In this document: piece by piece, positions 7,301 to 14,369 of the stretch | Position numbering within the stretch: the first letter of the stretch is position 1 | How the letters are laid out: every line of letters starts with the position of its first letter | Assembly (NCBI GenBank): GCA_964553035.1 | Contig: CAZKJH010000070.1 | Span: forward strand, 1-19,872 | Length of the DNA stretch: 19,872 bases | Direction of reading: 5' to 3' | Source of the DNA: JBBQIY01 sp964553035 | GTDB taxonomy: Bacteria > Verrucomicrobiota > Kiritimatiellia > RFP12 > UBA3636 | Position numbers and translations under genes: made by a program | The notes under the pieces: generated by a model | Told to the model about the DNA's origin: nothing | Seen by the model: the letters and a program-made list of their open reading frames with translations, nothing else | The model's database searches: none

Positions 7301-7666
7301 GCGCGGTGTATCGGGGGCGAATTTTGGCGCGGAGATTTCCGGGCCGAATTCTAGACGATACGACTGGGAAGGGTCGCCGATGAAATCGACACCCATCCAG
7401 CGGATGGCATCGGAATTCGGCCAGCGCGCCTTGACGCGAGTCTGCGCGGGAACCGGATTTCCGGCCGCGTCGATCACGCGCGCCTGTTGTGGATCCCGGA
7501 GCGTATCTTTCGGAAACGGTACACCGACGTACAGAGGCCAGGCCTTGCCCAGCGCGGCCACAGGCGAATCAATTTCCAGAGCCACTTGAGTGGCAGCGTG
7601 GACCGATGAAAAACAGGTTAGCATACAGCCGATTAAAAGCGCAAAGAACGAACTGGACAACCGCAT
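4364..7666 (-). CDS. secreted PcRGLX/YetA-like protein (PL26-type exo-rhamnogalacturonan lyase family)
   Basis: The 1100-residue product begins with a clear signal peptide (MRLSSSFFALLIGCMLTCFS, cleavage after VHA at about 24). The N-terminal segment SPVAALGKAWPLYVGVPFPK...RVKARWPNSDAIRWM fits the RIFT-barrel start of PcRGLX/YetA-like proteins. A large beta-sandwich region follows (about 130-480), then a helical section rich in Trp/Tyr/His (about 480-880, with THLWRMYARSGQRKYLEYAE), matching the alpha/alpha-toroid of PL26 enzymes, and a C-terminal beta domain. Characterised PL26 proteins release unsaturated galacturonyl-rhamnose from rhamnogalacturonan I; the substrate here is inferred. ATG 7664-7666 was chosen because it heads the signal peptide. 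The 66 extra upstream codons run through the mini-element and are rejected. It lies last in the minus-strand cluster, separated from it by that insertion. Confidence 0.7.
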   Translation of the reverse strand: MRLSSSFFALLIGCMLTCFSSVHAATQVALEIDSPVAALGKAWPLYVGVPFPKDTLRDPQQARVIDAAGNPVPAQTRVKARWPNSDAIRWMGVDFIGDPSQSYRLEFGPEISAPKFAPDTPRITLKHTAKGIELSTGPALFLLPTTGPLIARAWLDLDGNKRFDDSERILSSEQGELYAIDQEGRLALSGADPQEPDTLTLEPELEDLNTQGSALHVAVRREGWYTTGINQERVARHITRLHFYAGKSFVRIEHTFVLTRNTTKGSYAERRDHAPPIWFQDLGIRFDHALSGERVVTFADDSEVPDHTARFRQQAGDPPLFMFQEKAFYFNNMDPHADCRFVIGRDEPAGATVLKEGKRCGDWVTLQNARAGVALGIRHLWQQYPKELQVSENSVSARLWSNRGDRELDFRLETYLTRWPTNWFNPTLHGDYGDAYNAVMKKSAEGHALGMAKTHELLLFLLPGHAADSQVSSTFKAFSQPATVLADPHWLYSTEAMSPLYPRDTKHFPLAEDYMENFFDHYMSVIRTWGDYGFLDFGAGPHVWYRVGKAGSFKDRWFPYLFRFSPGIDYGFHTHLWRMYARSGQRKYLEYAEETNRQRMDRCMVHWDEPGISFTTKSGTLYGKYRGAFSAAMNVFPWSPYSQLHHNSGTDLRQLYWFDYLRDYRRAREVADSYHTLINRLWDAGSKGPFTGTRPFATLKNLGTLYQETGDPKILEIGRERLAALVDLKSPQGVTPHLATGLGKYGTNIGAVERWYEATGDELAAQALLRSADTYARTSMGNVPHTYYNVLSRVLNRAYRITGNPLYARILKRNQDMAVAMYHNVETDQWTLSDTSSISMSNSAYPLGDMALGMDAIVRAGDLGPVPVLQQTGSGKPVYAILRKPAGRPITLDLRGRVPLTPRLLTLAGKPVKTVILKPFREELYSLEISTAPRFFDMQLPAELAQGTYLLDAGAGDLPWEVTWTDASQIVLYIPNGLSEGCGSTWIGRYDPKNTPEAAPLTWYFRVPAHTAEFTILHSSAIELRNPLGQRVSIESKQPQTTIAVPAGQDDAFWSFIARRPAHIELRGVPPVVASSPDHFFLPELEQIPPTINQRIRKER

Positions 7667-7741
7667 ATATACACGTTTGATTTGGTAATTGTTTGGCCTG
7701 CGTGAATATTCACCACGGAGACACGGAGGCACGGAGAAGAG

Positions 7742-7828
7742 GTTCGCGCAAATCCGAGATTGGTCATACGCACGGTTGAAGGATACAAGATTGATTGCGT
7801 GAATAGCCAATCTCATATTTGCGCGAAC
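7742..7828. repeat. imperfect 22-bp inverted repeat, left side of the mini-element
   Basis: Arms 7742-7763 and 7807-7828 match at 20 of 22 positions (GTTCGCGCAAAT, two mismatches, GAGATTGG), with a 43-base loop. It lies between the left terminal repeat and the GxxExxY remnant. Confidence 0.55.
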
Positions 7829-7860
7829 AGCTTGTGAAGAGAGGACGAGGAGAGAATTTT

Positions 7861-8046
7861 TCATAGAACCATCCGTTTGATTCCCAGTTTTAGTACAGGA
7901 ACATTAAAATTGATGAGTAGGCCAATCTTGCATCCTGTTAATTTCGTGTAAGTTAGCAATTGCGCCTCATATAGACCTGGTCCCCAATGCTTATGGACTT
8001 CAATTGCGCCACCAATAATCTGCTCGGTTAAGTTTGACTCTATCAT
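7861..8046 (-). pseudogene. internally deleted GxxExxY (PDDEXK_3) gene
   Basis: The 61-residue product starts MIESNLTEQIIGGAIEVHKH, the classic N-terminus of GxxExxY proteins (usually about 120-130 residues). After GPGLYEA it jumps directly to QLLTYTKLTGCKIGLLINFN, the family's C-terminal segment. About 55-60 residues holding the PD-(D/E)XK-like core are missing, while the frame is kept. The start ATG 8044-8046 has a strong GAGGAG site five to six bases upstream; an ATG at 8067 is less likely. GxxExxY proteins are of uncertain function and are widely scattered. This one is probably inactive. Codons are more AT-rich than in the flanking genes, consistent with a foreign origin. Confidence 0.7.
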
Positions 8047-8075
8047 TTGCTCCTCTTTCTTCCTCATCTAAAAGG

Positions 8076-8152
8076 GTTGCGTGAATTCGTGTTCGCTGGC
8101 TTGAAGGTGGCCAATAATTAACTAAACGCAAGCGAACACGAATTCACGCAAC
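8076..8152. repeat. perfect 22-bp inverted repeat, right side of the mini-element
   Basis: Arms 8076-8097 and 8131-8152 are exactly complementary (core GCGTGAATTCGTGTTCGC), with a 33-base loop. On the minus strand it lies upstream of the GxxExxY remnant and 79 bp past the stop of the beta-helix gene. It could be a transcript-end or mRNA-stabilising hairpin as well as part of the element. No T-tract follows. Confidence 0.65.
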
Positions 8153-8230
8153 TTCTCCTCTGAGTCTCCGTGTCTCCGTGGTGAATACTCGCTTCCAAAA
8201 AATATACCAGAAAATCCTCATAAAGTTTTT

Positions 8231-11200
8231 TTAGCGGGAACGAGCACCGACCGGGCCGCCGTCTTCCGCGACAGTATAACCGGGAGAGGTCTTTGCGAGC
8301 CGGAAATCTCCCCCTTCTGGATCGACAAACTGTGCTAACGCTTCGAGGCTGTGGCGATCGTGTCCGGTAGCGGCCTGCCAATCCACAAGAGTCTTATAAC
8401 GGACAGCCGAATCGACGATCATGCCAATGGTTCCCTTGTGATCCGCAGGAATATAAAAGAGATTATAATCCGAATCCAGTCGGGGGGCGACGTTGAAAAC
8501 CCACAAGACGCAACCGGCTTTATAGCCCATGACGCTGCGATAAAACAGGTTGTTGCGAATCGTGTAGTCTTCGTCGGGGCTGTCCGGGACGATGGCGATG
8601 CCGTAATTTCCTTCCCCCACGATTGTGTTGTGCAGGATGCGTGCGCCGGGGCAGCGTCCCATCCCAACGGCGTAGGTTCCGCACAGGAAGACGTTATCTT
8701 CAATGAGTAGATCAGGAGCATCCGCAGCCACGATCCCGCTGTGGCCGAGCTTGAGTTTTTCGAAACTGGCACCTTCGGGATAGCGAACATGGCAGCCTGA
8801 CACCTGAATACCACGGCCTTGAGCAATCGTCGCGATGTGTCCGACTGTAAATTTGCCGTTCGTGATCGCAAAGCCATCCATCTGAACATGGTTGACGTTG
8901 AATACCTCCATCGCAGCGGATAGGCTTTCCTTCAGGTCGATCACGGCACCGTGTGGCTCGACGCTTTCGAAGCGAATCGGGCGCTCCGCCGTCCCCGAGA
9001 TCCGCGGTCTGAGCGTCTCCGCATAGACACCGGGTAGAACGCGCACGGTATCGCCCGGGGCGACCTGCGTGACGGCATGGCGCAGGCTGCGCCATGCGGT
9101 GGTTGGGGATCTTCCGCTGGCCGTATCCGAACCCGCAGAGGCAACGTAGAGAATGCGCGGATTCGGGAGCGTCTTCGGCGTTGTAAACCGGAGCGTCTGC
9201 GAATGGTGAGCGGTGCCAGCAGCGTTGGTGGCGGTGACCTTCGCCTCATAACGCGCGCCCGGCACAAGGTCTGTCAGGCCGACATGACGTTCGGCCATGA
9301 AAAACGACTCAGCGCGGAACGACATGTCGAAGAATTCTCCCCAAATCTGAAAGGTGGAGACAGGCGTCCACGTGCGCTCGCTACCATCGTCCAGCCCATG
9401 GAGGTAGACGGAGGATTCGGTGCTGCCACGGGGTGTTTCCCAGAGCAGTGTCGTGGCATCGGGGGCAAGTCCAGCGGTGCGCAGATTTCGGATTTCCAAA
9501 CGGTCGTGGGCCGGTGCGTTGCATGCGCCGAGATAAGCAAAATCGTCGGCGGCGAATAGAAGCGGTGAGTTGGTCGGCAGCGTGTAATCTGCGGCCAGCG
9601 AAATGGGTTGTACGATTCCGCCCGACTCTCCAGGGGTCGCCACCTGCCAGGCTTCCAAGGTCTTCACGACGTGATCGTCAGTGAGCCAATCGGTTGGCGA
9701 ATACGCATTGAAATAGGTTTGCAATGTTTCCAGCGATTGCGCGTCGCACGCGAGCAGCGAGCCTTTCCCCGCAAATAGCGAGCGGCAGACAGTCGTGTTG
9801 TAACTGGCGCGAACGAGAATGCCGGTGCCGCCTCCCACCAGCGTAGCGTGGTTGACGCGCACGTTCCGGCAGGTTTCAACCTGCAGTGCGGTTTCAGGGA
9901 CATCCCAGATACAGTGCTCGAGGCGGATGTTCGCCGTGTTGGTCAGGCGAACGCCTTTCCCCTTGAAAATCAGCCCCTCTAAAACGATATGTTCTGGTGG
10001 AATTGTGGCAAAGGAACGCGTGTTGATTTCCTTGGCGTTTTCAGGGTCGCCCAGTTCGATCACGACCCCACCGGTAAGAACGGTCTGAAAGGAGTTCCCA
10101 AATGCACGCACGCGTATTGGATCCTGTGCGTCTAAGCCTCCAAAGATTAAGTATAGCGGTTCCGTATGGATGCCCGGCATCAGGTAGAGCGTGTAACCCG
10201 GATGGAGCGCCGCCACGGCGCGGGTCAACGTCCGAAACGCGGCGACCGCACTGCGGCCTTGGTTTGTGTCATCGCCTCGTTCCGGATCGACGTAGAGCAC
10301 GATTTCCACTGCGGGAAAGGCACCTTTGTCCCGGTAGGGGCTATCAGACTGTAGCCGGTAGTCGCGCCAGGCAGGATCAGCAAAGCGCGGATCTTCCTTG
10401 TGCAGGACCGGATACAGCAGGTTCGTCCGCCGTTGATTCCCCCCGGGATCGGTTCGTTCCGGGTCGGGATTTGAGTCTGGAACCACGCGGTTCACATAGC
10501 CGCCGAAACGAGGCCCAAGGCCGTTGACCAGAAGCGTGTTGTTTTCAATACAGGGAGCCGAGCTGTCGAAAAAACCTTTAATGACGTTATGGCGGACAAT
10601 GTTCGCATTGTTTCCACCGTATTTAATCCGGAAAGTGTTCTGGTGCAACCCGTCCAAAACGTTGCCCTCGAATAGATTATAAATCCCCTGGCTGTACATG
10701 CTGAGATCCGCCGGCACGGAGGAGTCTGTTCCTTCGCCATTGTTGGGGCCGTTGAAGTACGCAAGGTTATTCAACACGTTGGTATAGTTTACGTTATGTC
10801 GGAGTTGAATTCCGTACTGGTTGTTGTGGAAGACCTCGTTGCGCTCGATGCGATGGTGGTCGCCACAGGCGTAAATGCCGGCACTGCGGTTGCAGTAGGT
10901 GCGACAACCGCGGACTGTGACCTGTTCGGCCTTCTGGTCATCGATACAGATGCCATGTTTACCGAAGGCCACGTTCAGATTTTCCACGACAATGTGCGAG
11001 TGGTTGATTTCGAGAACAGCATGCTCGACGTTCTCGCAAAAATAGGGCAACTCGCGAGCGGGCGACAAACCTGAGCTACGCAGAAAGAGGGATTCCGTGG
11101 CAGGGGCATAAAACCAGGAGGCGAGCCGAGATGCGCATTCCTCGAGCGTGAAAACGCGTTTGAGACGCAAATGCGTGGGCGCCTCCCAGAAGCCAATCTC

Positions 11201-11542
11201 GTTGGAGGCAATGGCCTCTTTCAGTCCGACAGCCGGCCAGCGAAAGACCTCGGGGAAATCGGGTACGGACTGCGGATCACCCTCAAGGCGTGTGCCGGCT
11301 TGCAGCAGAACTTCCTGGTTGGGGGCGGCGCGGATGGTAATGGGTCGACCTTGTTCGCCGCTACGCCGTGTGACGGCGTATCCTTGGTAGATCCCGCCTC
11401 GAATCGTGATCAGATCGCCGGGCTCAGCGGCATCAAGAGCGGTCTGTAGCGTGGCATAGTCTCCGCCGCGTGGGTCTACAATCCGTTCATGTGCCAGAGC
11501 TTCTGTTCCTCCAGCGAACCCGAGACATCGTGGCACGGTCAT
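8231..11542 (-). CDS. three-section parallel beta-helix protein with Fn3-like insert (DUF1565-like)
   Basis: With ATG 11540-11542 the product has 1103 residues. The start is supported by AAAGGA about nine bases upstream. Three beta-helix sections each open with a DUF1565-like entry motif: ERIVDPRGGDYATLQTALDA (about 19-38), LYVDPERGDD (about 416-425) and ILYVASAGSD (about 797-806). Each continues with PGD/PGY...GIY/GIH/GVY turns and many N/G-rich coils. Between sections two and three is an Fn3-like domain (about 682-790, ending ARYEAKVTATNAAG). Such proteins are usually secreted polysaccharide-binding or -cleaving enzymes; no catalytic residues could be assigned. The N-terminus (MTVPRCLGFAGGTEALA) resembles the end of a signal peptide with an ALA cleavage site but lacks a proper hydrophobic core, so the true start or signal may be damaged. 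It lies 73 bp after the carboxypeptidase gene. Confidence 0.75.
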   Translation of the reverse strand: MTVPRCLGFAGGTEALAHERIVDPRGGDYATLQTALDAAEPGDLITIRGGIYQGYAVTRRSGEQGRPITIRAAPNQEVLLQAGTRLEGDPQSVPDFPEVFRWPAVGLKEAIASNEIGFWEAPTHLRLKRVFTLEECASRLASWFYAPATESLFLRSSGLSPARELPYFCENVEHAVLEINHSHIVVENLNVAFGKHGICIDDQKAEQVTVRGCRTYCNRSAGIYACGDHHRIERNEVFHNNQYGIQLRHNVNYTNVLNNLAYFNGPNNGEGTDSSVPADLSMYSQGIYNLFEGNVLDGLHQNTFRIKYGGNNANIVRHNVIKGFFDSSAPCIENNTLLVNGLGPRFGGYVNRVVPDSNPDPERTDPGGNQRRTNLLYPVLHKEDPRFADPAWRDYRLQSDSPYRDKGAFPAVEIVLYVDPERGDDTNQGRSAVAAFRTLTRAVAALHPGYTLYLMPGIHTEPLYLIFGGLDAQDPIRVRAFGNSFQTVLTGGVVIELGDPENAKEINTRSFATIPPEHIVLEGLIFKGKGVRLTNTANIRLEHCIWDVPETALQVETCRNVRVNHATLVGGGTGILVRASYNTTVCRSLFAGKGSLLACDAQSLETLQTYFNAYSPTDWLTDDHVVKTLEAWQVATPGESGGIVQPISLAADYTLPTNSPLLFAADDFAYLGACNAPAHDRLEIRNLRTAGLAPDATTLLWETPRGSTESSVYLHGLDDGSERTWTPVSTFQIWGEFFDMSFRAESFFMAERHVGLTDLVPGARYEAKVTATNAAGTAHHSQTLRFTTPKTLPNPRILYVASAGSDTASGRSPTTAWRSLRHAVTQVAPGDTVRVLPGVYAETLRPRISGTAERPIRFESVEPHGAVIDLKESLSAAMEVFNVNHVQMDGFAITNGKFTVGHIATIAQGRGIQVSGCHVRYPEGASFEKLKLGHSGIVAADAPDLLIEDNVFLCGTYAVGMGRCPGARILHNTIVGEGNYGIAIVPDSPDEDYTIRNNLFYRSVMGYKAGCVLWVFNVAPRLDSDYNLFYIPADHKGTIGMIVDSAVRYKTLVDWQAATGHDRHSLEALAQFVDPEGGDFRLAKTSPGYTVAEDGGPVGARSR

Positions 11543-11615
11543 ACGTAGAATTCCTTTCGATCGTTTTTGTATCGAGGTTCTCTCAGTGTGTACAAGGCGC
11601 GGTTCATGATAAGCA

Positions 11616-12761
11616 TTACGCCGGTGGTGGTGGCGCAAAAAACTCCATGGCGTCGCGGCGCAGTCCGAAGCGCTGAGCGAAATCGAACCAAGCCTCAAGC
11701 ACCAAGCCGCCAACATCGAGGGTGTGGTCTAAGGAAATTGGGTATTTCCCCATGCCATGAGGAAGCTCGCAGACGAGCGGTAGCGCGTTGCAGACATGAT
11801 GGAAGAAGGTTTGAAAGCAGAAACTCCAGGCGGGGCCGGTAGCACGGTCGGGATCGTTGACCTCGAAGCCAGCGGCGGCCAGCCGCGACAGGATGAAGAA
11901 CTCAGCGGAGGTTTGGCGACGGTGTACGCCTGGGCTAACGTAGGCGTTGGCGTGGTAGAACGAGGGCAAGGAGGCGTGGGCGTGTAAGGTCAGGAATCCA
12001 TCGGGCATTTCGCGCTGGAACAGTGCTCGCAAGGCCTGGTTTTCCGGGGCAAGACTGGGACCGAAGAAGTCGTCATGCTGTAGATTAACGCCATCGTCGT
12101 TGTAATAGCCTCCCATAAAACTCAGGAACCCCTTGGGAATAGGTTGCACTTCCTTGATTGCGCGACCGCCAAAAGGGGTGCCATCAGCCAGCAATCCTTG
12201 CTGGACCAGATAAAGGTGCTCTAGCGCGGCACCGTTCAAGTGGCGTACGGCGGCGCGTTCACGACCATCAGGATTCAGGCAAGGGATGACGATTAAGCGC
12301 ATGGATTGGGCTAGTGCACGACGCTCTGGTTGTTCGCGTCCGCGCAGGTCGCGTCCAGTTTCGAGCAGGTGTAGCAAGTCCAAACAAGCGGCGATACCCT
12401 CGGTTTCCCCACCGTGAATGGAGCCGATGAGTACCAGCACCGGTCGCGTACGGCGCTTCGGGTCGAAGAAACAGTGCGGGTTATCGGAACCCATGGCGCT
12501 GGAGATCGTGGCCGTGGGGGTCTGCGGTTCAAAAGCGCCGCCGGTTGTGAAGCACCAGAGTTCGCGGCCTCCTGCACTAAGGCCCAAACTTTTTACCTCG
12601 GCTACGCGGGCCGAGGCGGCCGCCTCGGCGATGGCATCGAGGGTGCTGCGCCACCAGTCCGGCGCAGTGAAAAGGTCGGGGCGTTGTGCACGCAAGGCGG
12701 CGATTGGGGCGTCCGATTTAGACATGTTTTGTGATGTGGGCTTTTGTGAAGCGTTGCTCAT
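11616..12761 (-). CDS. M14-family zinc carboxypeptidase-like protein
   Basis: The 381-residue product has the M14 landmarks in order: zinc ligands in HGGETEG (His116, Glu119), the substrate-binding NPDGRER motif (Asn163, Arg167), a third-ligand candidate in LHAHAS (His260 or His262), and a catalytic Glu candidate in VCELPHG (Glu332). The predicted reaction is zinc-dependent removal of a C-terminal residue or deacylation of a small amide. There is no signal peptide, unlike its neighbours, so it is probably cytoplasmic unless exported another way. The ATG at 12761 lies eight bases after the preceding stop with no clear Shine-Dalgarno site; ATG 12725 (MSKSDAPIAA) is the alternative. Its first residues MSNASQ resemble MNNASQ at the head of the protein encoded at 14370-17786. 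It may process peptides or amino-acid-substituted sugars released by the cluster. Confidence 0.75.
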   Translation of the reverse strand: MSNASQKPTSQNMSKSDAPIAALRAQRPDLFTAPDWWRSTLDAIAEAAASARVAEVKSLGLSAGGRELWCFTTGGAFEPQTPTATISSAMGSDNPHCFFDPKRRTRPVLVLIGSIHGGETEGIAACLDLLHLLETGRDLRGREQPERRALAQSMRLIVIPCLNPDGRERAAVRHLNGAALEHLYLVQQGLLADGTPFGGRAIKEVQPIPKGFLSFMGGYYNDDGVNLQHDDFFGPSLAPENQALRALFQREMPDGFLTLHAHASLPSFYHANAYVSPGVHRRQTSAEFFILSRLAAAGFEVNDPDRATGPAWSFCFQTFFHHVCNALPLVCELPHGMGKYPISLDHTLDVGGLVLEAWFDFAQRFGLRRDAMEFFAPPPPA

Positions 12762-12769
12762 CTAAGTTT

Positions 12770-14326
12770 TTAGCGAATCACGATGAGCGAACCTTGGCTC
12801 ACCACAACGCGCAGTACAACGTCGCCGCTGACCACTTCAACCGTACCCTCCACTCTTGGCGGCAGGATTAATTCAGAGAATCCGCCTGATATCGTGCCCC
12901 CGTTCCGGTCAAACAAAGTATAGTCGCCAGTCTCGATTCCACCGAGATTGACGATTCTGAGTTTCCCAGCCAGTGCCAGATGCGATTGGTGTGAAAAGTT
13001 AACTCGGTCATTGGTAGCGTTGAGAGCATCCAGTTCGAAGCTCGAGGTGGTCGTATCTTTTAAGATGAGGGTGCCTCCATTCGTAAATTTCAAAGTTCCT
13101 GGGCCAGCGAGACCAGGAGCAAGGAGTGTGGTCACGATATTTGTGGCGGTAGTGATTGTGGAGACTGACGAAAAGCGTACCGTGCCATCGCCCTGAAGTT
13201 CGCTCACCTGCTGGCTCTTAGCCCCCAGAAACAGGATGCCTGTCGACTCAACGGTCACGGCACCGTTCGTGGGTAGGCGGTTATTGGCCTTTAGGTCGAC
13301 CTGACCACTACGGATGATCGTGCCGCCGGTATACACGTTCGTAGTGTTCAACGCGACATTCGCTTCGATGAGCACTTGTCCTGCACCAGAGACAACTGCT
13401 GCATCCGGCCAATCCAAGCGACCCCACAGTATCGAGTTCGTCATCCGCAGTATCGTGTCAGCGGCCAATGACCAGGATGCCGACTGGGTTGAAGCTCCGG
13501 TCAAGTTCACCGTGAAGGTGTCGTTGCCGCCGCGTGGCAGGGTCGTGATCGTTCTGGTCTGGCCTTCCGCGTAGCCGATGTTCATGGTGACATCCTGTCC
13601 CGCGAGCGATTCATGCACGCCTAGTACTAGCGATGCGCCGTCTACAAAGAGTCTGTTGATTGTGATATTGTTAGTTTTCAGCAGGAGAGTTTCGAATGTA
13701 CTGCGGATGTAGCTACTGGCCGTCGGACCGGCCGCCTGTGGATGGTTTAGAATGAGTTTAGTTCCGGTGCTGGAGCGGATTTCGCTGATGTTGTTGGAGG
13801 CACCGAGAACTAACCAACCTGTGCTGATATAGGGTGCGAGATAAACGCTGGATTGTTCACTTGGGGAAGGGCCAATGGAGCCATTCAGCGTGGTGAGGCC
13901 ACCGTAGCAGTCGACCCGCAAGTAGAGACTCGCGATCATAAGATCGGCATTAATGGTGAGGTCAACCGTGCGCGTCGCAGAACCGTTTAACCCAAAGCTG
14001 TAACCGATGCGGATCGTTTCGTCCGCGACGGGTGTGATGGTGTAATGCCGGTTGCCGGTCGCGATACAGTGGATGGCAGAAGTCCAGACCGGTTCATCCA
14101 GAATGATTCCCTGGGCCGTGTCGGGACAATCGTTGCCTAGATAGACAATGTCCACGTTGTTGGACCCAGGTTTAATGCTGTTTTTCCAGTTCCCGGTGTT
14201 ACTCCAGAGGCTGTCGCCGCTGGCATTGTTCCAATAGCAGTTGTCCGCAACAGCCTGCTGGGCCGTCATTGCCATGAGCGCAACCACGAGGGCCACCCAA
14301 AGGTGGGATAGTTTACTTTTATTCAT
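12770..14326 (-). CDS. secreted autotransporter-associated beta-strand-repeat (PATR) protein
   Basis: The 518-residue product starts with a signal peptide (MNKSKLSHLWVALVVALMAM..., cleavage after AVA at about 27). The mature N-terminus is YWNNASGDSLWSNTGNW, typical of this family in PVC bacteria. A PATR motif lies near residues 333-390 (NVYTGGTIIRSGQVDLKANN), and the C-terminal segment GDYTLFDRNGGTISGGF is also typical. It is Thr/Ser/Asn/Gly-rich, consistent with a beta-solenoid adhesin or surface-layer-like protein. Neither an autotransporter barrel nor a PEP-CTERM tail is present, so the export or anchoring route is unclear. ATG 14324-14326 is supported by AAGGAGAAAC eight bases upstream. 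It sits 43 bp after the previous stop and 8 bp before the next gene. Confidence 0.75.
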   Translation of the reverse strand: MNKSKLSHLWVALVVALMAMTAQQAVADNCYWNNASGDSLWSNTGNWKNSIKPGSNNVDIVYLGNDCPDTAQGIILDEPVWTSAIHCIATGNRHYTITPVADETIRIGYSFGLNGSATRTVDLTINADLMIASLYLRVDCYGGLTTLNGSIGPSPSEQSSVYLAPYISTGWLVLGASNNISEIRSSTGTKLILNHPQAAGPTASSYIRSTFETLLLKTNNITINRLFVDGASLVLGVHESLAGQDVTMNIGYAEGQTRTITTLPRGGNDTFTVNLTGASTQSASWSLAADTILRMTNSILWGRLDWPDAAVVSGAGQVLIEANVALNTTNVYTGGTIIRSGQVDLKANNRLPTNGAVTVESTGILFLGAKSQQVSELQGDGTVRFSSVSTITTATNIVTTLLAPGLAGPGTLKFTNGGTLILKDTTTSSFELDALNATNDRVNFSHQSHLALAGKLRIVNLGGIETGDYTLFDRNGGTISGGFSELILPPRVEGTVEVVSGDVVLRVVVSQGSLIVIR

Positions 14327-14369
14327 TGTTGTTTCTCCTTGTTTGAAATAGGGTACTTTCGTTTGTGAT

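Larger units (their letters stand above)
7702..8187. mobile_element. mini-element with 22-bp terminal inverted repeats around a deleted GxxExxY gene
   Basis: Perfect 22-bp inverted repeats (7707-7728 and 8166-8187; core CACCACGGAGACACGGAG) bound a segment of about 480 bp. The left end lies in the palindrome GTGAATATTCAC (7702-7713). Each end is followed inward by its own hairpin (7742-7828 and 8076-8152), giving a symmetric structure around a truncated GxxExxY ORF. CACGGAGACACGGAG-type repeats are familiar neighbours of GxxExxY genes. It sits between two minus-strand genes of the hydrolase cluster, so it probably inserted there. No target-site duplication was evident and there is no transposase. 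Confidence 0.6.

Noticed and set aside
6954..7589. 211-codon plus-strand ORF
   Set aside because: It is antisense to the N-terminal domain of the PcRGLX-like gene. It is Ser/Arg-rich with no domain pattern.
7667..7864. Upstream 66-codon extension of the PcRGLX-like gene
   Set aside because: It translates the inverted repeats of the mini-element (giving PPCLRGE-like text) and places the signal peptide internally. The ATG at 7664-7666 heads the signal peptide directly.
11543..11716. Upstream extension of the beta-helix gene
   Set aside because: It overlaps the end of the M14 gene and has no signal-like start. The ATG at 11540-11542 has an AAAGGA site upstream.
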